DNA from: Shewanella dokdonensis
GTDB taxonomy: Bacteria; Pseudomonadota; Gammaproteobacteria; Enterobacterales; Shewanellaceae
Reading direction: 5' to 3'
DNA length: 64,000 nt
Assembly: GCF_018394335.1 (NCBI RefSeq)
Contig: NZ_CP074572.1
Span: 2,542,001-2,606,000, forward strand
Part shown: in pieces, positions 25,451-35,393 of the stretch
Layout of the letters: each line of letters starts with the position of its first letter
Position numbering within the stretch: the stretch's first letter is position 1
Made by a program: the position numbers and the translations under genes
The notes under the pieces: generated by a model
What the model saw: the letters and a program-made list of their open reading frames with translations, nothing else
The model's database searches: none
What the model was told of the DNA's origin: nothing

Positions 25451-26590
25451 ATGATGAATTTCTGTAACAGAATCGGCAGGAAGGCCGGTGCAGGTTTGTT
25501 ACTGCTGGGAACTACTTTCGGCTACGGGACGGCTAATGCCGCTCAGTCAGTTATGATCACCGTTACCAAGGGCTTTGGCGTTTCCCTGTATGCCACCGAA
25601 TTAGGTGATGCCAAACAGATTGCGGTCGGTGATCAAGGCACGCTATTTGTTGGCTCGCGCAAGAGTGGCACTATCACCGCGTTGGTTGACAGTAATAACG
25701 ATGGCCGCGTGGATCGTCGCTATCTGATCGCAAAAAATATGGAATATCCAGAAGCCTTGGCATTTCATAATGGCGATCTATATGCCGCGCTGGATGATCG
25801 TATCGTCGTGTTTAACAATATTGAACAACGACTGAAGCGGCCAAGCCGACCCAAGGAAATTTATGATCGCCTGCCTGGTAAAGGCAGTAAGAGTACTCGT
25901 GGCATTAAATTTGGCCCTGATGGGCGGCTGTATATTTCAATCAGTGCGCCCTGCAATGTATGCGAACCTGTCGTGCCTTTTGGCAGCATCATTGCGCTGA
26001 ATGTAAATACCGGTGAATCGCAGCAGATTGCGACTGGTATTCGTCAGGTAGTGGGTTTCGACTGGAATCCGCTCGATAACAAACTGTGGTTTGCTGACAG
26101 TAGCCGAGAATGGATGGGCGATAATATTCCGCCCGATGAGATTAATCGCATTGATGCCTCAGGTGAGCATTTCGGCTTTCCATATATACACGGTAAATCG
26201 ATCAAAGAACCCGCTTATAACCAGCCGAAAAACCTCAAGATTGAGCTGCCTGTGTTTGAGCTGCCGGCACATGTCGCCCCCATGGGATTACTGTTTTATA
26301 ACGGCACGCAATTCCCCAAAGAATACCAGCAGCAGATGCTGGTCGCAGAAAATGGTTCTTGGAACCGTTCCAGTAAAGTGGGTTACCAGATTGTGCTGTT
26401 AAAAATGGACGGCGATAAGGTGGTCAGCCGTTCTACCCTGGTGAGTTTTCTTGATGGAGAGTTCCCGGTGGCACGCCCTTACGGTTTGGCATTAGCTCCC
26501 GATGGCTCGGTGTATATTTCTGACGATCTAAAAGGCAACATCTATCGACTGTTTTATAAAGGCAATAGTGCAGATGAAGCTGATGAATAA
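25451..26590 (+). CDS. Exported sugar dehydrogenase-like beta-propeller (sorbosone dehydrogenase family)
   Basis: About 379 residues from ATG 25451, giving a signal peptide (RKAGAGLLLLGTTFGYGTANA-AQS). The longer GTG frame from 25409 overlaps parE by four bases and is also possible. The mature protein shows propeller repeats typical of soluble PQQ-glucose/sorbosone dehydrogenase-like proteins (KFGPDGRLYISISAPCNVC, IRQVVGFDWNPLDNKLWFADSS, HVAPMGLLFYNG, ARPYGLALAPDGSVYISDD). Substrate and PQQ binding are not established from sequence. It is probably periplasmic. Its place between parE and parC puts it in the topoisomerase IV transcription unit. Confidence 0.82.
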   Translation: MMNFCNRIGRKAGAGLLLLGTTFGYGTANAAQSVMITVTKGFGVSLYATELGDAKQIAVGDQGTLFVGSRKSGTITALVDSNNDGRVDRRYLIAKNMEYPEALAFHNGDLYAALDDRIVVFNNIEQRLKRPSRPKEIYDRLPGKGSKSTRGIKFGPDGRLYISISAPCNVCEPVVPFGSIIALNVNTGESQQIATGIRQVVGFDWNPLDNKLWFADSSREWMGDNIPPDEINRIDASGEHFGFPYIHGKSIKEPAYNQPKNLKIELPVFELPAHVAPMGLLFYNGTQFPKEYQQQMLVAENGSWNRSSKVGYQIVLLKMDGDKVVSRSTLVSFLDGEFPVARPYGLALAPDGSVYISDDLKGNIYRLFYKGNSADEADE

Positions 26591-26620
26591 CAATCATAAC
26601 TACGGTACAGGAAAACTATC

Positions 26621-28921
26621 ATGAGCGATCCGTTGGCCCTGAGTATGGATGGCGTGGAACAGATCCCAATGCGGCGTTTCACAGAAGATGCCTATCTCAA
26701 TTACTCCATGTACGTCATTATGGACCGCGCCCTGCCTCATATAGGTGATGGCCTTAAACCAGTGCAGCGGCGCATTATCTACGCGATGAGCGAACTGGGG
26801 CTGTCTGCCACTGCTAAATATAAGAAGTCTGCTCGTACTGTGGGTGATGTTCTGGGTAAATATCATCCTCACGGTGATGGTGCCTGCTATGAAGCCATGG
26901 TGCTGATGGCGCAGCCGTTTACTTATCGTTATCCGCTGGTGGACGGGCAGGGGAACTGGGGCGCGCCGGATGATCCTAAATCCTTCGCCGCGATGCGTTA
27001 CACCGAGGCGCGCTTGTCGCGCTTTTCAGAAGTGCTGCTCAGTGAATTGGGTCAAGGCACTGTGGATTGGGGCAGCAATTTTGACGGAACACTGAAAGAA
27101 CCCTTGGTGTTACCCGCGCGTCTGCCACATATTCTGCTAAATGGCATTACCGGTATTGCGGTGGGCATGGCCACCGATATTCCGCCCCATAATGCTCGCG
27201 AATTGGCCTTGGCTTGTATTGAACTACTGGACAATCCCGCCGCCGATCTGCCGCGGTTGATGGAGTTTGTTCCCGGCCCCGACTACCCGACCGCCGCTGA
27301 AATTATCACTCCGCCGGATGAGATTAGTAAAATCTACGAATCTGGTCGTGGCAGTATCAAAGCCCGCGCCGTATACGTTGTGGAAGATGGTGAAATCGTG
27401 GTGACCGCATTGCCGCATCAGTCCAGTTCCAGCAAAGTGCTGGAACAGATAGCGGCGCAGATGCAAGCCAAGAAACTGCCGATGGTGACCGATCTGCGTG
27501 ATGAATCGGATCATGAAAATCCGGTACGACTGGTCATTGTGCCACGTTCAAACCGGGTGGACTGTGCACAACTGATGGCACATCTGTTTGCCACTACCGA
27601 TCTGGAAAAAAGCTACCGTATCAATCTTAACGTCTTAGGATTGGATGGCCGGCCACAGGTGAAGGGCCTGAAGCAACTGCTGACGGAATGGTTGACTTTC
27701 CGTACCGCCACTGTTCGTCGACGTCTGGAATTTCGTTTAGATAAAGTTTTGTCCAGACTGCATATTCTCGAAGCCTTGATGATCGCCTTCCTCAATATTG
27801 ATGAAGTCATTGAGATCATTCGCTTTCACGAGGAACCCAAAGCAGAATTGATGCGCCGTTTCAGCCTCAGTGATAAACAGGCAGAAGCCATTCTGGAATT
27901 GAAACTGCGGCATTTGGCCAAACTCGAAGAGATGAAAATTCGTGCCGAACAGGACGAATTGGAAAAAGAGCGCGAACATCTGCAACTGTTGCTGAGTTCA
28001 GAACGTCGTCTCAAGACTTTGATCAAGAAAGAGTTGCAAGCCGATGCTGATACTTACGGTGATGACCGACGTTCACCGCTGGTGGTGCGTGCAGAATCCA
28101 AAGCCTTGTCTGAACAGGAGTTGGTTCCTACCGAGTCTGTTACCGTCATTCTTTCGGAAAAGGGCTGGGTGCGTTGCGCCAAAGGCCACGACATCGATGC
28201 CGCCGGGCTCTCCTATAAAGCTGGCGATAATTTCCTGTGTGCAGCTATGGGGCGTAGCAATCAGCAGTCAGTGTTTATTGACAGTGCTGGCCGAGCGTTT
28301 TCTACCGAGACCCATACCTTGCCCTCTGCCCGCAGCCAAGGTGAGCCTATCACCACCCGCTTTAATTTAGTGCCGGGTGAAACCATGGAACATGTACTGC
28401 TCGGTGATGATGACAACAAGTTCCTCCTTGCCAGTGATGCTGGCTATGGATTTATTTGTGAATTCAAGGAGATGGTTTCACGTAATAAAGCGGGTAAAGC
28501 GTTATTGAGTTTGCCTGCTAATGCCAAGGTATTAACTCCGCAACGTCTGGAAAGCGGTGTGGATTATTCTATCCTGGCCATTACCAACGAAGGACGAATG
28601 TTGTTGTTCTCGGTAGATGCGCTGCCACAACTGGCTAAAGGGAAGGGAAACAAGATTATCGGTATTCCCTCAGAGCGAGCAAAACTGCGGGAAGAACTGT
28701 TGACGCATCTGTCTCTGGTGCCACAGGGCGCTAGCGTGACCTTGTGGGCTGGCAAACGTAAGTTGACATTGAAGAGCAGCGATTTGGAATATTATCGTGG
28801 TGAACGTGGGCGCCGTGGTGCCAAATTGCCAAGAGGATTACAGCGGGTAGACAGTGTTGATATCAATCAGGATGCACCAGTGGAAGATCCCAGTAGCGAT
28901 GTTCCGCTAGAGAATGACTGA
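26621..28921 (+). CDS. parC: DNA topoisomerase IV subunit A
   Basis: 766 residues. N-terminal [20 protein letters not shown] and the catalytic tyrosine in [10 protein letters not shown] (Tyr127 by my count), a long coiled-coil tower ([31 protein letters not shown]) and a degenerate C-terminal beta-pinwheel. In the quinolone-resistance region the sequence is [12 protein letters not shown], with Gly where E. coli ParC has Ser80. It ends just before a strong terminator that closes the nudF-parC unit. Confidence 0.96.
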   Translation: MSDPLALSMDGVEQIPMRRFTEDAYLNYSMYVIMDRALPHIGDGLKPVQRRIIYAMSELGLSATAKYKKSARTVGDVLGKYHPHGDGACYEAMVLMAQPFTYRYPLVDGQGNWGAPDDPKSFAAMRYTEARLSRFSEVLLSELGQGTVDWGSNFDGTLKEPLVLPARLPHILLNGITGIAVGMATDIPPHNARELALACIELLDNPAADLPRLMEFVPGPDYPTAAEIITPPDEISKIYESGRGSIKARAVYVVEDGEIVVTALPHQSSSSKVLEQIAAQMQAKKLPMVTDLRDESDHENPVRLVIVPRSNRVDCAQLMAHLFATTDLEKSYRINLNVLGLDGRPQVKGLKQLLTEWLTFRTATVRRRLEFRLDKVLSRLHILEALMIAFLNIDEVIEIIRFHEEPKAELMRRFSLSDKQAEAILELKLRHLAKLEEMKIRAEQDELEKEREHLQLLLSSERRLKTLIKKELQADADTYGDDRRSPLVVRAESKALSEQELVPTESVTVILSEKGWVRCAKGHDIDAAGLSYKAGDNFLCAAMGRSNQQSVFIDSAGRAFSTETHTLPSARSQGEPITTRFNLVPGETMEHVLLGDDDNKFLLASDAGYGFICEFKEMVSRNKAGKALLSLPANAKVLTPQRLESGVDYSILAITNEGRMLLFSVDALPQLAKGKGNKIIGIPSERAKLREELLTHLSLVPQGASVTLWAGKRKLTLKSSDLEYYRGERGRRGAKLPRGLQRVDSVDINQDAPVEDPSSDVPLEND

Positions 28922-28930
28922 AACATAACG

Positions 28931-28956
28931 AAAAGCCGCATTCTCTGCGGCTTTTT
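28931..28956 (+). terminator. Rho-independent terminator after parC
   Basis: AAAAGCCGCA pairs with TGCGGCTTTTT around a TTCTC loop, ten bases after the parC stop. Confidence 0.9.
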
Positions 28957-28974
28957 CATTACTAAGAATTGACG

Positions 28975-29166
28975 TCAAGCGACTTCGTAGTAGTTAGGTT
29001 CTAGATCTAGTTGCTGTTGGATGATCTGCATTGCCATACGGCTACACTTACCGCACTGATCACCAACACCTAAACGCTGGCGAACTTCTTTAAGGCTGGT
29101 ATCTCCTTGGCTGACGGCCTGTCTGATCTGAGTATCCGTAATGGCGTGGCACAGACAAACGTACAT
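28975..29166 (-). CDS. bfd: Bacterioferritin-associated ferredoxin
   Basis: 63 residues from ATG at 29164-29166 (MYVCLCHAITDTQIRQAV). The longer frame upstream is AT-rich and not conserved. The four cysteines of the BFD-like [2Fe-2S] site are present as C-x-C (VCLCHA) and C-x2-C (GDQCGKCSRMA). Bfd delivers electrons to bacterioferritin to release stored iron. An imperfect inverted AT-rich element (GTTATCAATAAC at about 29226-29237) lies upstream and could be part of a Fur site, though the match to the Fur consensus is weak. Confidence 0.93.
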   Translation of the reverse strand: MYVCLCHAITDTQIRQAVSQGDTSLKEVRQRLGVGDQCGKCSRMAMQIIQQQLDLEPNYYEVA

Positions 29167-29348
29167 AACTGCTGAACTCCGGAAGCACTGAAGAGTGGAA
29201 TTGCTTTTATTATAAATAAAAATAGTTATCAATAACAATACTGTTTGTTTAAATTTCAAACTAGATCACGTCAGGTTATCAAATTTACATAAAATTCATT
29301 ATGTTACAGTTGCTGTTGTTATCAGGAATCGCATTACCGCCAGCAATA

Positions 29349-30275
29349 TTAGTAGCCGCGATTGAAATCAACTAGGTATTGCAGTGGTTGCTGGCACCGC
29401 CAACGCTGGTAGTTATCGGCAAAAATTTGCACCACTTGTTTTGGAAAGCTCGGTGCCGAAATATGCGGTGTAATGATTGCGTTGTTCTGCCGCCATAAGT
29501 CGTGATTGGCTGGCAGCGGCTCTTGTGGAAATACATCCAGGATAGCGGTGACATCAGGACGGCTGAGTAGCAATTCATGCAATGCAAGTAAGTTGATAGC
29601 ACTGCCTCTGCCGATATTAAACAGTAATGCGCCTTGTTTCAGGCAATTAAGGCGTTCTGCACTGAGTATTTCCGTGGTGGCAGCCGATGCTGGCAAGGTA
29701 TTGACGACCACATCGGCGTCTGCCAACGCTTGTGCTAGCTCAATTTCACTAATGATTTGATGGAACGATGCTGTTGGGCGACCACTGCGATTCATGCCGA
29801 TGGTTTTCATACCGAAATGTTGCGCGGTGGTGGCAATGTGACTGCCGATAGACCCGGTGCCTAACAGCAACATGGTTTGGTTCTGCAAACTCCGATATGC
29901 CGCCGGTGCCCATAACCCTTGCTGCTGTTGCTCTCGGTACAACTGCTGTTGCCGACAGTGTGCTAACAGATAACCAAAAACGTATTCACTCATCAATGGG
30001 CCAAAAATCCCTTTGATATTGCTCAGTTGATAATCTTGACGACTCTTGGACGTAAGCAATTTATCCACCCCGGCAAAAGTCGATTGCAGCCACTGCAGTT
30101 TGTGGGCGAGAGGTAATAACGGCGCTGCTAGCGCAGGTTCGGCTAACCAGATATCAGCTTCGCAAATTGCGGTAGGCGCGTCATCCAGTAACATCAGCTC
30201 CGGTAATGCCAGTTGTTGCAGTAATGTCTGATAGTGGCAATTTTCACGGGTAAGCAACAGTAACTTGTGAACCAT
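29349..30275 (-). CDS. D-2-hydroxyacid dehydrogenase family protein
   Basis: 308 residues. The NAD-binding Rossmann motif is LLLGTGSIGSHIATTAQHFGMKTIGMNR (GxGxxG), followed by VVNTLPASAATTEIL and FNIGRGSAINLLAL. PQEPLPANHDLWRQNNAIITPHISA contains the Glu and His catalytic residues. It resembles glyoxylate/hydroxypyruvate reductase A-like enzymes. Substrate is not certain. It is divergent from the small DUF3392 gene. Confidence 0.85.
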   Translation of the reverse strand: MVHKLLLLTRENCHYQTLLQQLALPELMLLDDAPTAICEADIWLAEPALAAPLLPLAHKLQWLQSTFAGVDKLLTSKSRQDYQLSNIKGIFGPLMSEYVFGYLLAHCRQQQLYREQQQQGLWAPAAYRSLQNQTMLLLGTGSIGSHIATTAQHFGMKTIGMNRSGRPTASFHQIISEIELAQALADADVVVNTLPASAATTEILSAERLNCLKQGALLFNIGRGSAINLLALHELLLSRPDVTAILDVFPQEPLPANHDLWRQNNAIITPHISAPSFPKQVVQIFADNYQRWRCQQPLQYLVDFNRGY

Positions 30276-30325
30276 TTCTGATACCTATATGCTGGCAACC
30301 ATCTACGACCAGAGCTTGTTATAAG

Positions 30326-30658
30326 ATGCATTATCTTGTTGAATATTTAACCAAACTTGGCGCTATGCTGCATCCTTGGCTGAGCGAAATTGCCACCGCT
30401 ATGGTTGCATGTATCGTGCTGGTGTTTGGTGCCGATGTAAACCGTTGGTTGCGGCGTCAGCTAGGTGCCCGCAACTTTGTTGTGCGCACGCTGATTTTCA
30501 TTGTGCTTAACGCGTTTGGCTACGGCATGTTAATTGTTGTTGCTAGTCCTTGGCTTGCCAGACAATTGGCCCACATGCCAGCGATGTGGATGTTTTTACT
30601 GGTGGTTGCCACCTTCATTGTGGTGGGGAGTTGGGCGCAGCGTAATAACCAAAGCTGA
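30326..30658 (+). CDS. DUF3392 family inner-membrane protein
   Basis: 110 residues with three hydrophobic segments (IATAMVACIVLVFGADV; VVRTLIFIVLNAFGYGMLIVV; MWMFLLVVATFIVVGSWA) and the conserved NRWLRRQLGARNFVVRT loop. Matches the uncharacterised DUF3392 family of marine gammaproteobacteria. It converges with ugpQ, leaving two bases between the stops. Confidence 0.85.
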   Translation: MHYLVEYLTKLGAMLHPWLSEIATAMVACIVLVFGADVNRWLRRQLGARNFVVRTLIFIVLNAFGYGMLIVVASPWLARQLAHMPAMWMFLLVVATFIVVGSWAQRNNQS

Positions 30659-30660
30659 GT

Positions 30661-31383
30661 TTACTCAAACCAATCGCTGTAATTCTCTGCGCCAGTCTCC
30701 GCAAGGACTTGCTTGGCCTTATCCGGAAAATTACTGAAAATGCCATCCACACCAAGCTGTCTAAGTGCGCGAATATCCTCTACATCATCAACGGTATAAA
30801 CATGTATCTTTAGACCGCGCCTATGAGTGTCGGTGACCAGTTGATGACTGATAAAGTTGATATCCACATGCAGTGCCACAGCGTCTAAGGCACTGGCGCA
30901 GGCCGCCAGATCTTCAGGAATACTGGCCAGCAATGGTGCAACATGGGCCTCTGGATACTGTAACTTTACCTGGCGTAGGTAAGGGTGGTTGAAGGAGGAA
31001 ACCAATAATTGTTCAGGACGATATCCGAGCTCGTTAAGATACTGAGGATATTGCGCCAGAAATGGTGCCACACAACCAATCCCTTTCAATTCAATATTGA
31101 CCAACAAACGGCGATTCAGCGCTTGTAGCACTTGTTTGAGTGTCGGGATCGGTTCACCGCCTACGCGTAACTCGGCAATCTCTTGCAGTGTTTTACGGTG
31201 GATGAGGCCACTGCCACTACTTTTGTGAGCCAACTGCCGGTCATGAAACACCAGCAGCTCACCTTCCACATTATGTACATCCAGCTCTACCGCATCGGCA
31301 CCTAGCTCTGCTGCTAACATCATCGCCTTGAGGGTGTTTTCTGGCGCATAGCCACTGGCACCACGATGTGCAAAAACCAACAT
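30661..31383 (-). CDS. ugpQ: Glycerophosphodiester phosphodiesterase
   Basis: 240 residues of the cytoplasmic GDPD TIM-barrel. The signature is VFAHRGASGYAPENTLKAM, then ADAVELDVHNVEGELLVFHDRQLAHKSSG (metal ligands and catalytic His), NIELKG and GLKIHVYTVDDVEDIRAL. It cleaves glycerophosphodiesters to glycerol-3-phosphate and alcohol. There is no signal peptide, consistent with UgpQ and unlike periplasmic GlpQ. Confidence 0.93.
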   Translation of the reverse strand: MLVFAHRGASGYAPENTLKAMMLAAELGADAVELDVHNVEGELLVFHDRQLAHKSSGSGLIHRKTLQEIAELRVGGEPIPTLKQVLQALNRRLLVNIELKGIGCVAPFLAQYPQYLNELGYRPEQLLVSSFNHPYLRQVKLQYPEAHVAPLLASIPEDLAACASALDAVALHVDINFISHQLVTDTHRRGLKIHVYTVDDVEDIRALRQLGVDGIFSNFPDKAKQVLAETGAENYSDWFE

Positions 31384-31452
31384 ATTAGCCTCTCACAACC
31401 ACATCAGCCTTTTATAGTGATGTCGATAGCCCCAACATCACAGTACTTCCGC

Positions 31453-32326
31453 TCAGATTTCAGTGCTGTCAGCAATCTTGGCAAATGCTGCTCCCATACG
31501 GGTAACTGCTTCTGCTTCAACACCTTCGGCAAATTCTGCTAGTGCATCTTTGGCAAACAGCAACACCACTGTGCTACCGAGTTTAAAACGCCCCATCTCT
31601 TCGCCCTTACGCAGGGTGATGGCTTCGTCGCCCTGAGTGTCATAATCCCAGACGAACACCTTATCACCGGCCGGTGGTGTAACCGTGCCAGCCCAGATGG
31701 TCTCAATACTAGCGACTATGGTAGCACCTACCAGCACCATCGCCATCGGGCCAATGCGAGTTTCAAAAATTGCGACCACCCGTTCATTGCGGGCAAACAG
31801 CCCTGGCACATGGCGGGCGGTCAGTGGATTGACGGAAAACAGTTCACCGGGAACATAGATCATCTTTGACAGCACGCCATCAATCGGCATGTGAATGCGA
31901 TGATAATCCTTGGGGGCAAGATAAATGGTCGCGAAGTCTCCGCCGTCAAAACGGGCGGCAACTGCATCTTTCCCCCAGCAAGGCTAGCGCGCTGTAGTCG
32001 TGTCCCTTAGCCTGAATGATCCTGCCATCGACAATGGCGCCACATTGGCTAACGGTGCCGTCTACCGGATGGGCCAGATACTGTGGGTCATCACACAGTG
32101 GCCGGACTCCCGCTGTTAACGCTCGGGTAAAGAATGCATTGAAACTGCGGTAATCTTCGGCATCAGTAATCTGCGCTTCGGCCATATTGATGCCGTAATG
32201 TTTGATAAACCAGCGAATGGCGCTAGTTGTCAACGCACCTGCTTCCGCAGCCGCCAATTTGCCAACCACTCTTGAAAGTAGATGTTTGGGCAACAGGTAT
32301 TGCAGTGCAATCTTCAGTTTGTCCAA
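31453..32326 (-). CDS. psd: Phosphatidylserine decarboxylase (frameshift)
   Basis: Makes phosphatidylethanolamine at the inner membrane. The first frame, from ATG 32326 ([18 protein letters not shown]), includes [19 protein letters not shown] and [14 protein letters not shown]. It is lost at the C5 run 31972-31976. The rest is [29 protein letters not shown] and continues through [22 protein letters not shown] to the processing site [11 protein letters not shown]. That site contains GST, where self-cleavage makes the pyruvoyl cofactor. Repair needs a net gain of two G or loss of one. It lies directly downstream of rsgA, as in many gammaproteobacteria. Confidence 0.88.
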
Positions 32327-32350
32327 GGTATAGTTCCTTCTTTACGAGGT

Positions 32351-33412
32351 TTAAAAATCATCGACACCAGCGCGGAACTGGCGTGCATGACGCTGTTCAT
32401 CAAGACTGGCAATAATCCGGTGGTAGTTGTTAAAACGCTCCCGGGCGATTTTGCCCTGCTCGACGGCTTCTCGCAATCGGCAGCCGGGGTCGTCCAGATG
32501 TTTACAATCGCGGAATTTACAGCCGCCGAGATAATCACGAAATTCCACAAAGCACCAGCTAACGCGCTCGGCATTAAGATGCCACAGGGCAAATTCCCGG
32601 ACACCGGGAGAATCAATCAGATCGCCACCTGATGGCAGGTGCAATAGTTTTGATGTTGTCGTGGTATGTTGACCCAGCCCAGAGTTGTCTGACACATCGC
32701 CAATCAGCAGCTGAGCATTGGGTAACACCGCATTGATCAGTGACGATTTCCCCACGCCTGACTGGCCGGTAAAGATGCTGACCTTGTCATCCAGCAAAGC
32801 TTTTAACTCTTCAATGCCAGCGCCAGTGCGGCCACTGGCTTCATACACATGGTAACCAATAGCGCGATACTGCTCTAACGCTTTATCAATTGCGGGAGCC
32901 TGTTCTTCCGTCAGCAAGTCAATCTTGTTGAGCACTATCACCGGCGGAATACCACAATCTTCAGCGGCAACTAGGTAACGGTCAATGATCTGGCTGGAAA
33001 ATGCTGGGACGACGGAAGAGACAATCAGGATCTGATCAATATTAGCCGCCACCACTTTCACACCGTCATAAAGATCGGGGCGGGTAAGGCTAGAGTGGCG
33101 CTCATGCACGGCTTCCACGATCCCTGGAATTGTGTGATTAGCATCAATCGCTTGGCGAAAAACCACCTTGTCACCACACACCAAACTGCCAATAGTACGG
33201 CGCAGGTTACAGCGTACGAGCTCACCGCTGTCTGTTTCCACATCAGCATGTTGGCCAAAGCGCGATATTACCGTGCCTTCCTGTTCTGGCCCCAGCAGAT
33301 TATCCTGTAATTCAGTGGCTGTAGTCTCAGTGCTATTGCCGCGTTGCAAACGTTTTTCATGATTTGCTTTCATACGGCGCAACTGGCCATGGGTCAGCTT
33401 CTTTTTGCTCAC
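32351..33412 (-). CDS. rsgA: Small ribosomal subunit biogenesis GTPase RsgA
   Basis: 353 residues. OB-fold at about 60-115, then a circularly permuted GTPase with G4 (VLNKIDLL) first, then G1 ([14 protein letters not shown]), G2/G3 ([26 protein letters not shown]). The C-terminal zinc motif is [22 protein letters not shown]. It acts in late 30S maturation. The N-terminus begins [20 protein letters not shown]. Divergent from orn, upstream of psd. Confidence 0.94.
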   Translation of the reverse strand: MSKKKLTHGQLRRMKANHEKRLQRGNSTETTATELQDNLLGPEQEGTVISRFGQHADVETDSGELVRCNLRRTIGSLVCGDKVVFRQAIDANHTIPGIVEAVHERHSSLTRPDLYDGVKVVAANIDQILIVSSVVPAFSSQIIDRYLVAAEDCGIPPVIVLNKIDLLTEEQAPAIDKALEQYRAIGYHVYEASGRTGAGIEELKALLDDKVSIFTGQSGVGKSSLINAVLPNAQLLIGDVSDNSGLGQHTTTTSKLLHLPSGGDLIDSPGVREFALWHLNAERVSWCFVEFRDYLGGCKFRDCKHLDDPGCRLREAVEQGKIARERFNNYHRIIASLDEQRHARQFRAGVDDF

Positions 33413-33507
33413 GGATACCTTGGTTTGTTGACTGGCTTAAAAAAGCAGTATGATACACGGTCTTGAATAAAAAAGCCTGAATATGGCAGCTGGGAGAAGG
33501 GTGCACT

Positions 33508-34053
33508 ATGGCAGCCAATGCAGAAAACCTCATCTGGGTAGACTTGGAAATGACCGGATTGGAACCGGAAACCGACCGAGTGATTGAAATTGCCACCTTG
33601 GTGACGGATAAAGAGTTAAATATTGTGGGGGAAGGCCCGGTGATAGCCATTCATCAGCGTGATGAAGTGCTCGCTGCTATGGATGACTGGAATCAGCAAC
33701 ATCATGGCGAATCTGGCTTGATCGCCAGGGTGCAGGCCAGCCACTACAGTGAACAGGATGCCATTCGTGAAACGATTGCATTTTTGCAGCAGTATGTGCC
33801 GCAAGGTGTGTCTCCCATGTGTGGCAACAGCATAGGTCAGGATCGGCGCTTCCTGAACAAATACATGCCAGAGCTGGAAAACTATTTCCACTACCGCAAT
33901 ATTGACGTCAGTACCATCAAAGAGCTGGTACGGCGCTGGCAGCCGGAAATTATGAAAGATTTCAAAAAGCAAAATACCCATCAGGCACTACAGGATATTC
34001 AGGAGTCTATCGCCGAGTTAAAGTTTTATCGGCAACGGGTATTTAAAATTTGA
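33508..34053 (+). CDS. orn: Oligoribonuclease
   Basis: 181 residues with the DEDDh exonuclease motifs: [22 protein letters not shown] (Asp, Glu), [12 protein letters not shown] (Asp), [11 protein letters not shown] and [11 protein letters not shown] (His and last Asp). It degrades di- to short oligoribonucleotides to mononucleotides and is essential in many gammaproteobacteria. Divergently arranged with rsgA and followed by the tRNA-Gly cluster. Confidence 0.95.
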   Translation: MAANAENLIWVDLEMTGLEPETDRVIEIATLVTDKELNIVGEGPVIAIHQRDEVLAAMDDWNQQHHGESGLIARVQASHYSEQDAIRETIAFLQQYVPQGVSPMCGNSIGQDRRFLNKYMPELENYFHYRNIDVSTIKELVRRWQPEIMKDFKKQNTHQALQDIQESIAELKFYRQRVFKI

Positions 34054-34081
34054 GCGTTTGACAGATAATTATGGTCAGGGG

Positions 34082-34109
34082 GTTGCAGGGGTAGAAATTT
34101 GCCTATAAT
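34082..34109 (+). promoter_or_regulatory. Promoter of the tRNA-Gly cluster
   Basis: A consensus -10 TATAAT (34104-34109) follows GTTGCA at 34082-34087 with a 16-base spacer. A GC-rich discriminator (GCGGCC) follows, typical of stringently controlled stable-RNA promoters. The first tRNA begins 46 bases after the -10. Confidence 0.7.
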
Positions 34110-34154
34110 GCGGCCTCACCTTCCTGCTGGTTCACAAACCTGTAGGAATGCGGT

Positions 34155-34230
34155 GCGACATTAGCTCAGTTGGTAGAGCGATACCTTGCCAAGGTATAGG
34201 TCACCGGTTCGAACCCGGTATGTCGCTCCA
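34155..34230 (+). tRNA. tRNA-Gly (anticodon GCC), copy 1
   Basis: 76 bases forming a full cloverleaf: acceptor GCGACAT pairs with ATGTCGC, D-arm TAGCTCAGTTGGTAGAG, anticodon stem-loop with CTTGCCAAG, T-arm GGTTCGAACCC, encoded CCA-side TCCA. Identical to the next two copies. Confidence 0.97.
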
Positions 34231-34264
34231 ACTCCCGAATAGTGTTACTGTTTTGACAGTAGAT

Positions 34265-34340
34265 GCGACATTAGCTCAGTTGGTAGAGCGATACCTTGCC
34301 AAGGTATAGGTCACCGGTTCGAACCCGGTATGTCGCTCCA
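34265..34340 (+). tRNA. tRNA-Gly (anticodon GCC), copy 2
   Basis: Base-for-base the same as copy 1, 34 bases downstream, so almost certainly on the same transcript. Confidence 0.97.
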
Positions 34341-34361
34341 AGTTCGGGTGCTTTTCTCTTT

Positions 34362-34437
34362 GCGACATTAGCTCAGTTGGTAGAGCGATACCTTGCCAAG
34401 GTATAGGTCACCGGTTCGAACCCGGTATGTCGCTCCA
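34362..34437 (+). tRNA. tRNA-Gly (anticodon GCC), copy 3
   Basis: Third identical copy, 21 bases after copy 2. The anticodon GCC reads GGC and GGT codons. Confidence 0.97.
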
Positions 34438-34739
34438 ATCTTCCCTTTCTAGCCCGATTTAGCTAGCCATGGCAGCGGCAATAGCAATTGCTTATTCGCT
34501 GTATATATTGGCTTTTCTTTTTTAGCAGATGATACTGGTGCAGAACTGCCACGCCTGTGTTCTGGAATGATGGCACGGATTTCGTGATCCACCGCAGGTT
34601 TATTGCATAATTACTAATATACGGCTGACCGTTACTTGTAAATTATGACACCAGTCATGTATTCAGTGGGCGTTTGCTTTCATAATGAACACAATTCGAA
34701 TCAACCTCAGCAAATCGCTACCAAAATGGAGGGTGCCGG
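34438..34739. other. Intergenic stretch after tRNA cluster
   Basis: No gene seen. A short ORF starting at 34645 is a frame shadow of the next gene. An inverted repeat ATGAC-ACCA-GTCAT occurs near 34644-34657 and could be an operator for the downstream gene; nothing identifies the regulator. A GGAGGG follows just before the next start. Confidence 0.5.
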
Positions 34740-35195
34740 ATGCGTATCCAACAACTGCGTGAACTTCTGGATTATGTCGCTGAATGCCGTCTTGACATGG
34801 CCAAGATGTATCACAGATTACACAATCAGGCTGATTCTTCCCGGGCGAAACTGGTGCTGGAATATTTTGAAAAACACCAGAAAGATGTGGCCCAGCATCT
34901 GGAAGACTATATCGACGCGGCACCGTCAAAGATTTTGGATGCCTGGTATAAAGATTTCGTGTTTGAAGATTTTAAAAAGCGTTGTCAGGATGTGATGTTG
35001 CCCGCCAACATGAGTGAAGATGATGTGCTTGAGCTACATCTGGAACTCGACAATGCTTTGATTGCCTTGCTTGAGAAAACCGCTGCTTCTTCTACTTCAA
35101 CGGAAGTAAAAAGTGCGCTGGAAGACCTAGTGCGGGTGGAGAAAATTCATCAACACCGTTTGGTTCACAGCACTATCAGAATGGAAGACATTTAA
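34740..35195 (+). CDS. Helical (ferritin-like/rubrerythrin-like) hypothetical protein
   Basis: 151 residues, ATG preceded by GGAGGG. Almost entirely alpha-helical: LRELLDYVAECRLDMAKMYHRLHNQ, AKLVLEYFEKHQKDVAQHLEDYI, VLELHLELDNALIALLEK and VKSALEDLVRVEKIHQHRLVH. The spacing of Glu and His residues (EYFEKHQ, EKIHQHR) recalls four-helix ferritin-like bundles, but a metal site is not proven. It is monocistronic with its own terminator. Confidence 0.65.
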   Translation: MRIQQLRELLDYVAECRLDMAKMYHRLHNQADSSRAKLVLEYFEKHQKDVAQHLEDYIDAAPSKILDAWYKDFVFEDFKKRCQDVMLPANMSEDDVLELHLELDNALIALLEKTAASSTSTEVKSALEDLVRVEKIHQHRLVHSTIRMEDI

Positions 35196-35233
35196 GTTTA
35201 AATGCTTACCGCTGGTAAATAGCATTTTGTCAC

Positions 35234-35259
35234 GCCCGGTTATATTGCCGGGCTTTTTT
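35234..35259 (+). terminator. Rho-independent terminator
   Basis: GCCCGG pairs with CCGGGC over a TTATATTG-type loop, followed by six T, 38 bases after the helical-protein gene. Confidence 0.85.
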
Positions 35260-35393
35260 ATGGTAATAGCACGATCTTCTGATATAGGTCATAAACCGCT
35301 GATGACAGGGTTGCTAGTCTGGTTAAGATAGCAACAGCAATAAGCTGAGAGAGCGTATAATCTCGGCAATGCAGGGCGTTTCGGAGAATAGCA

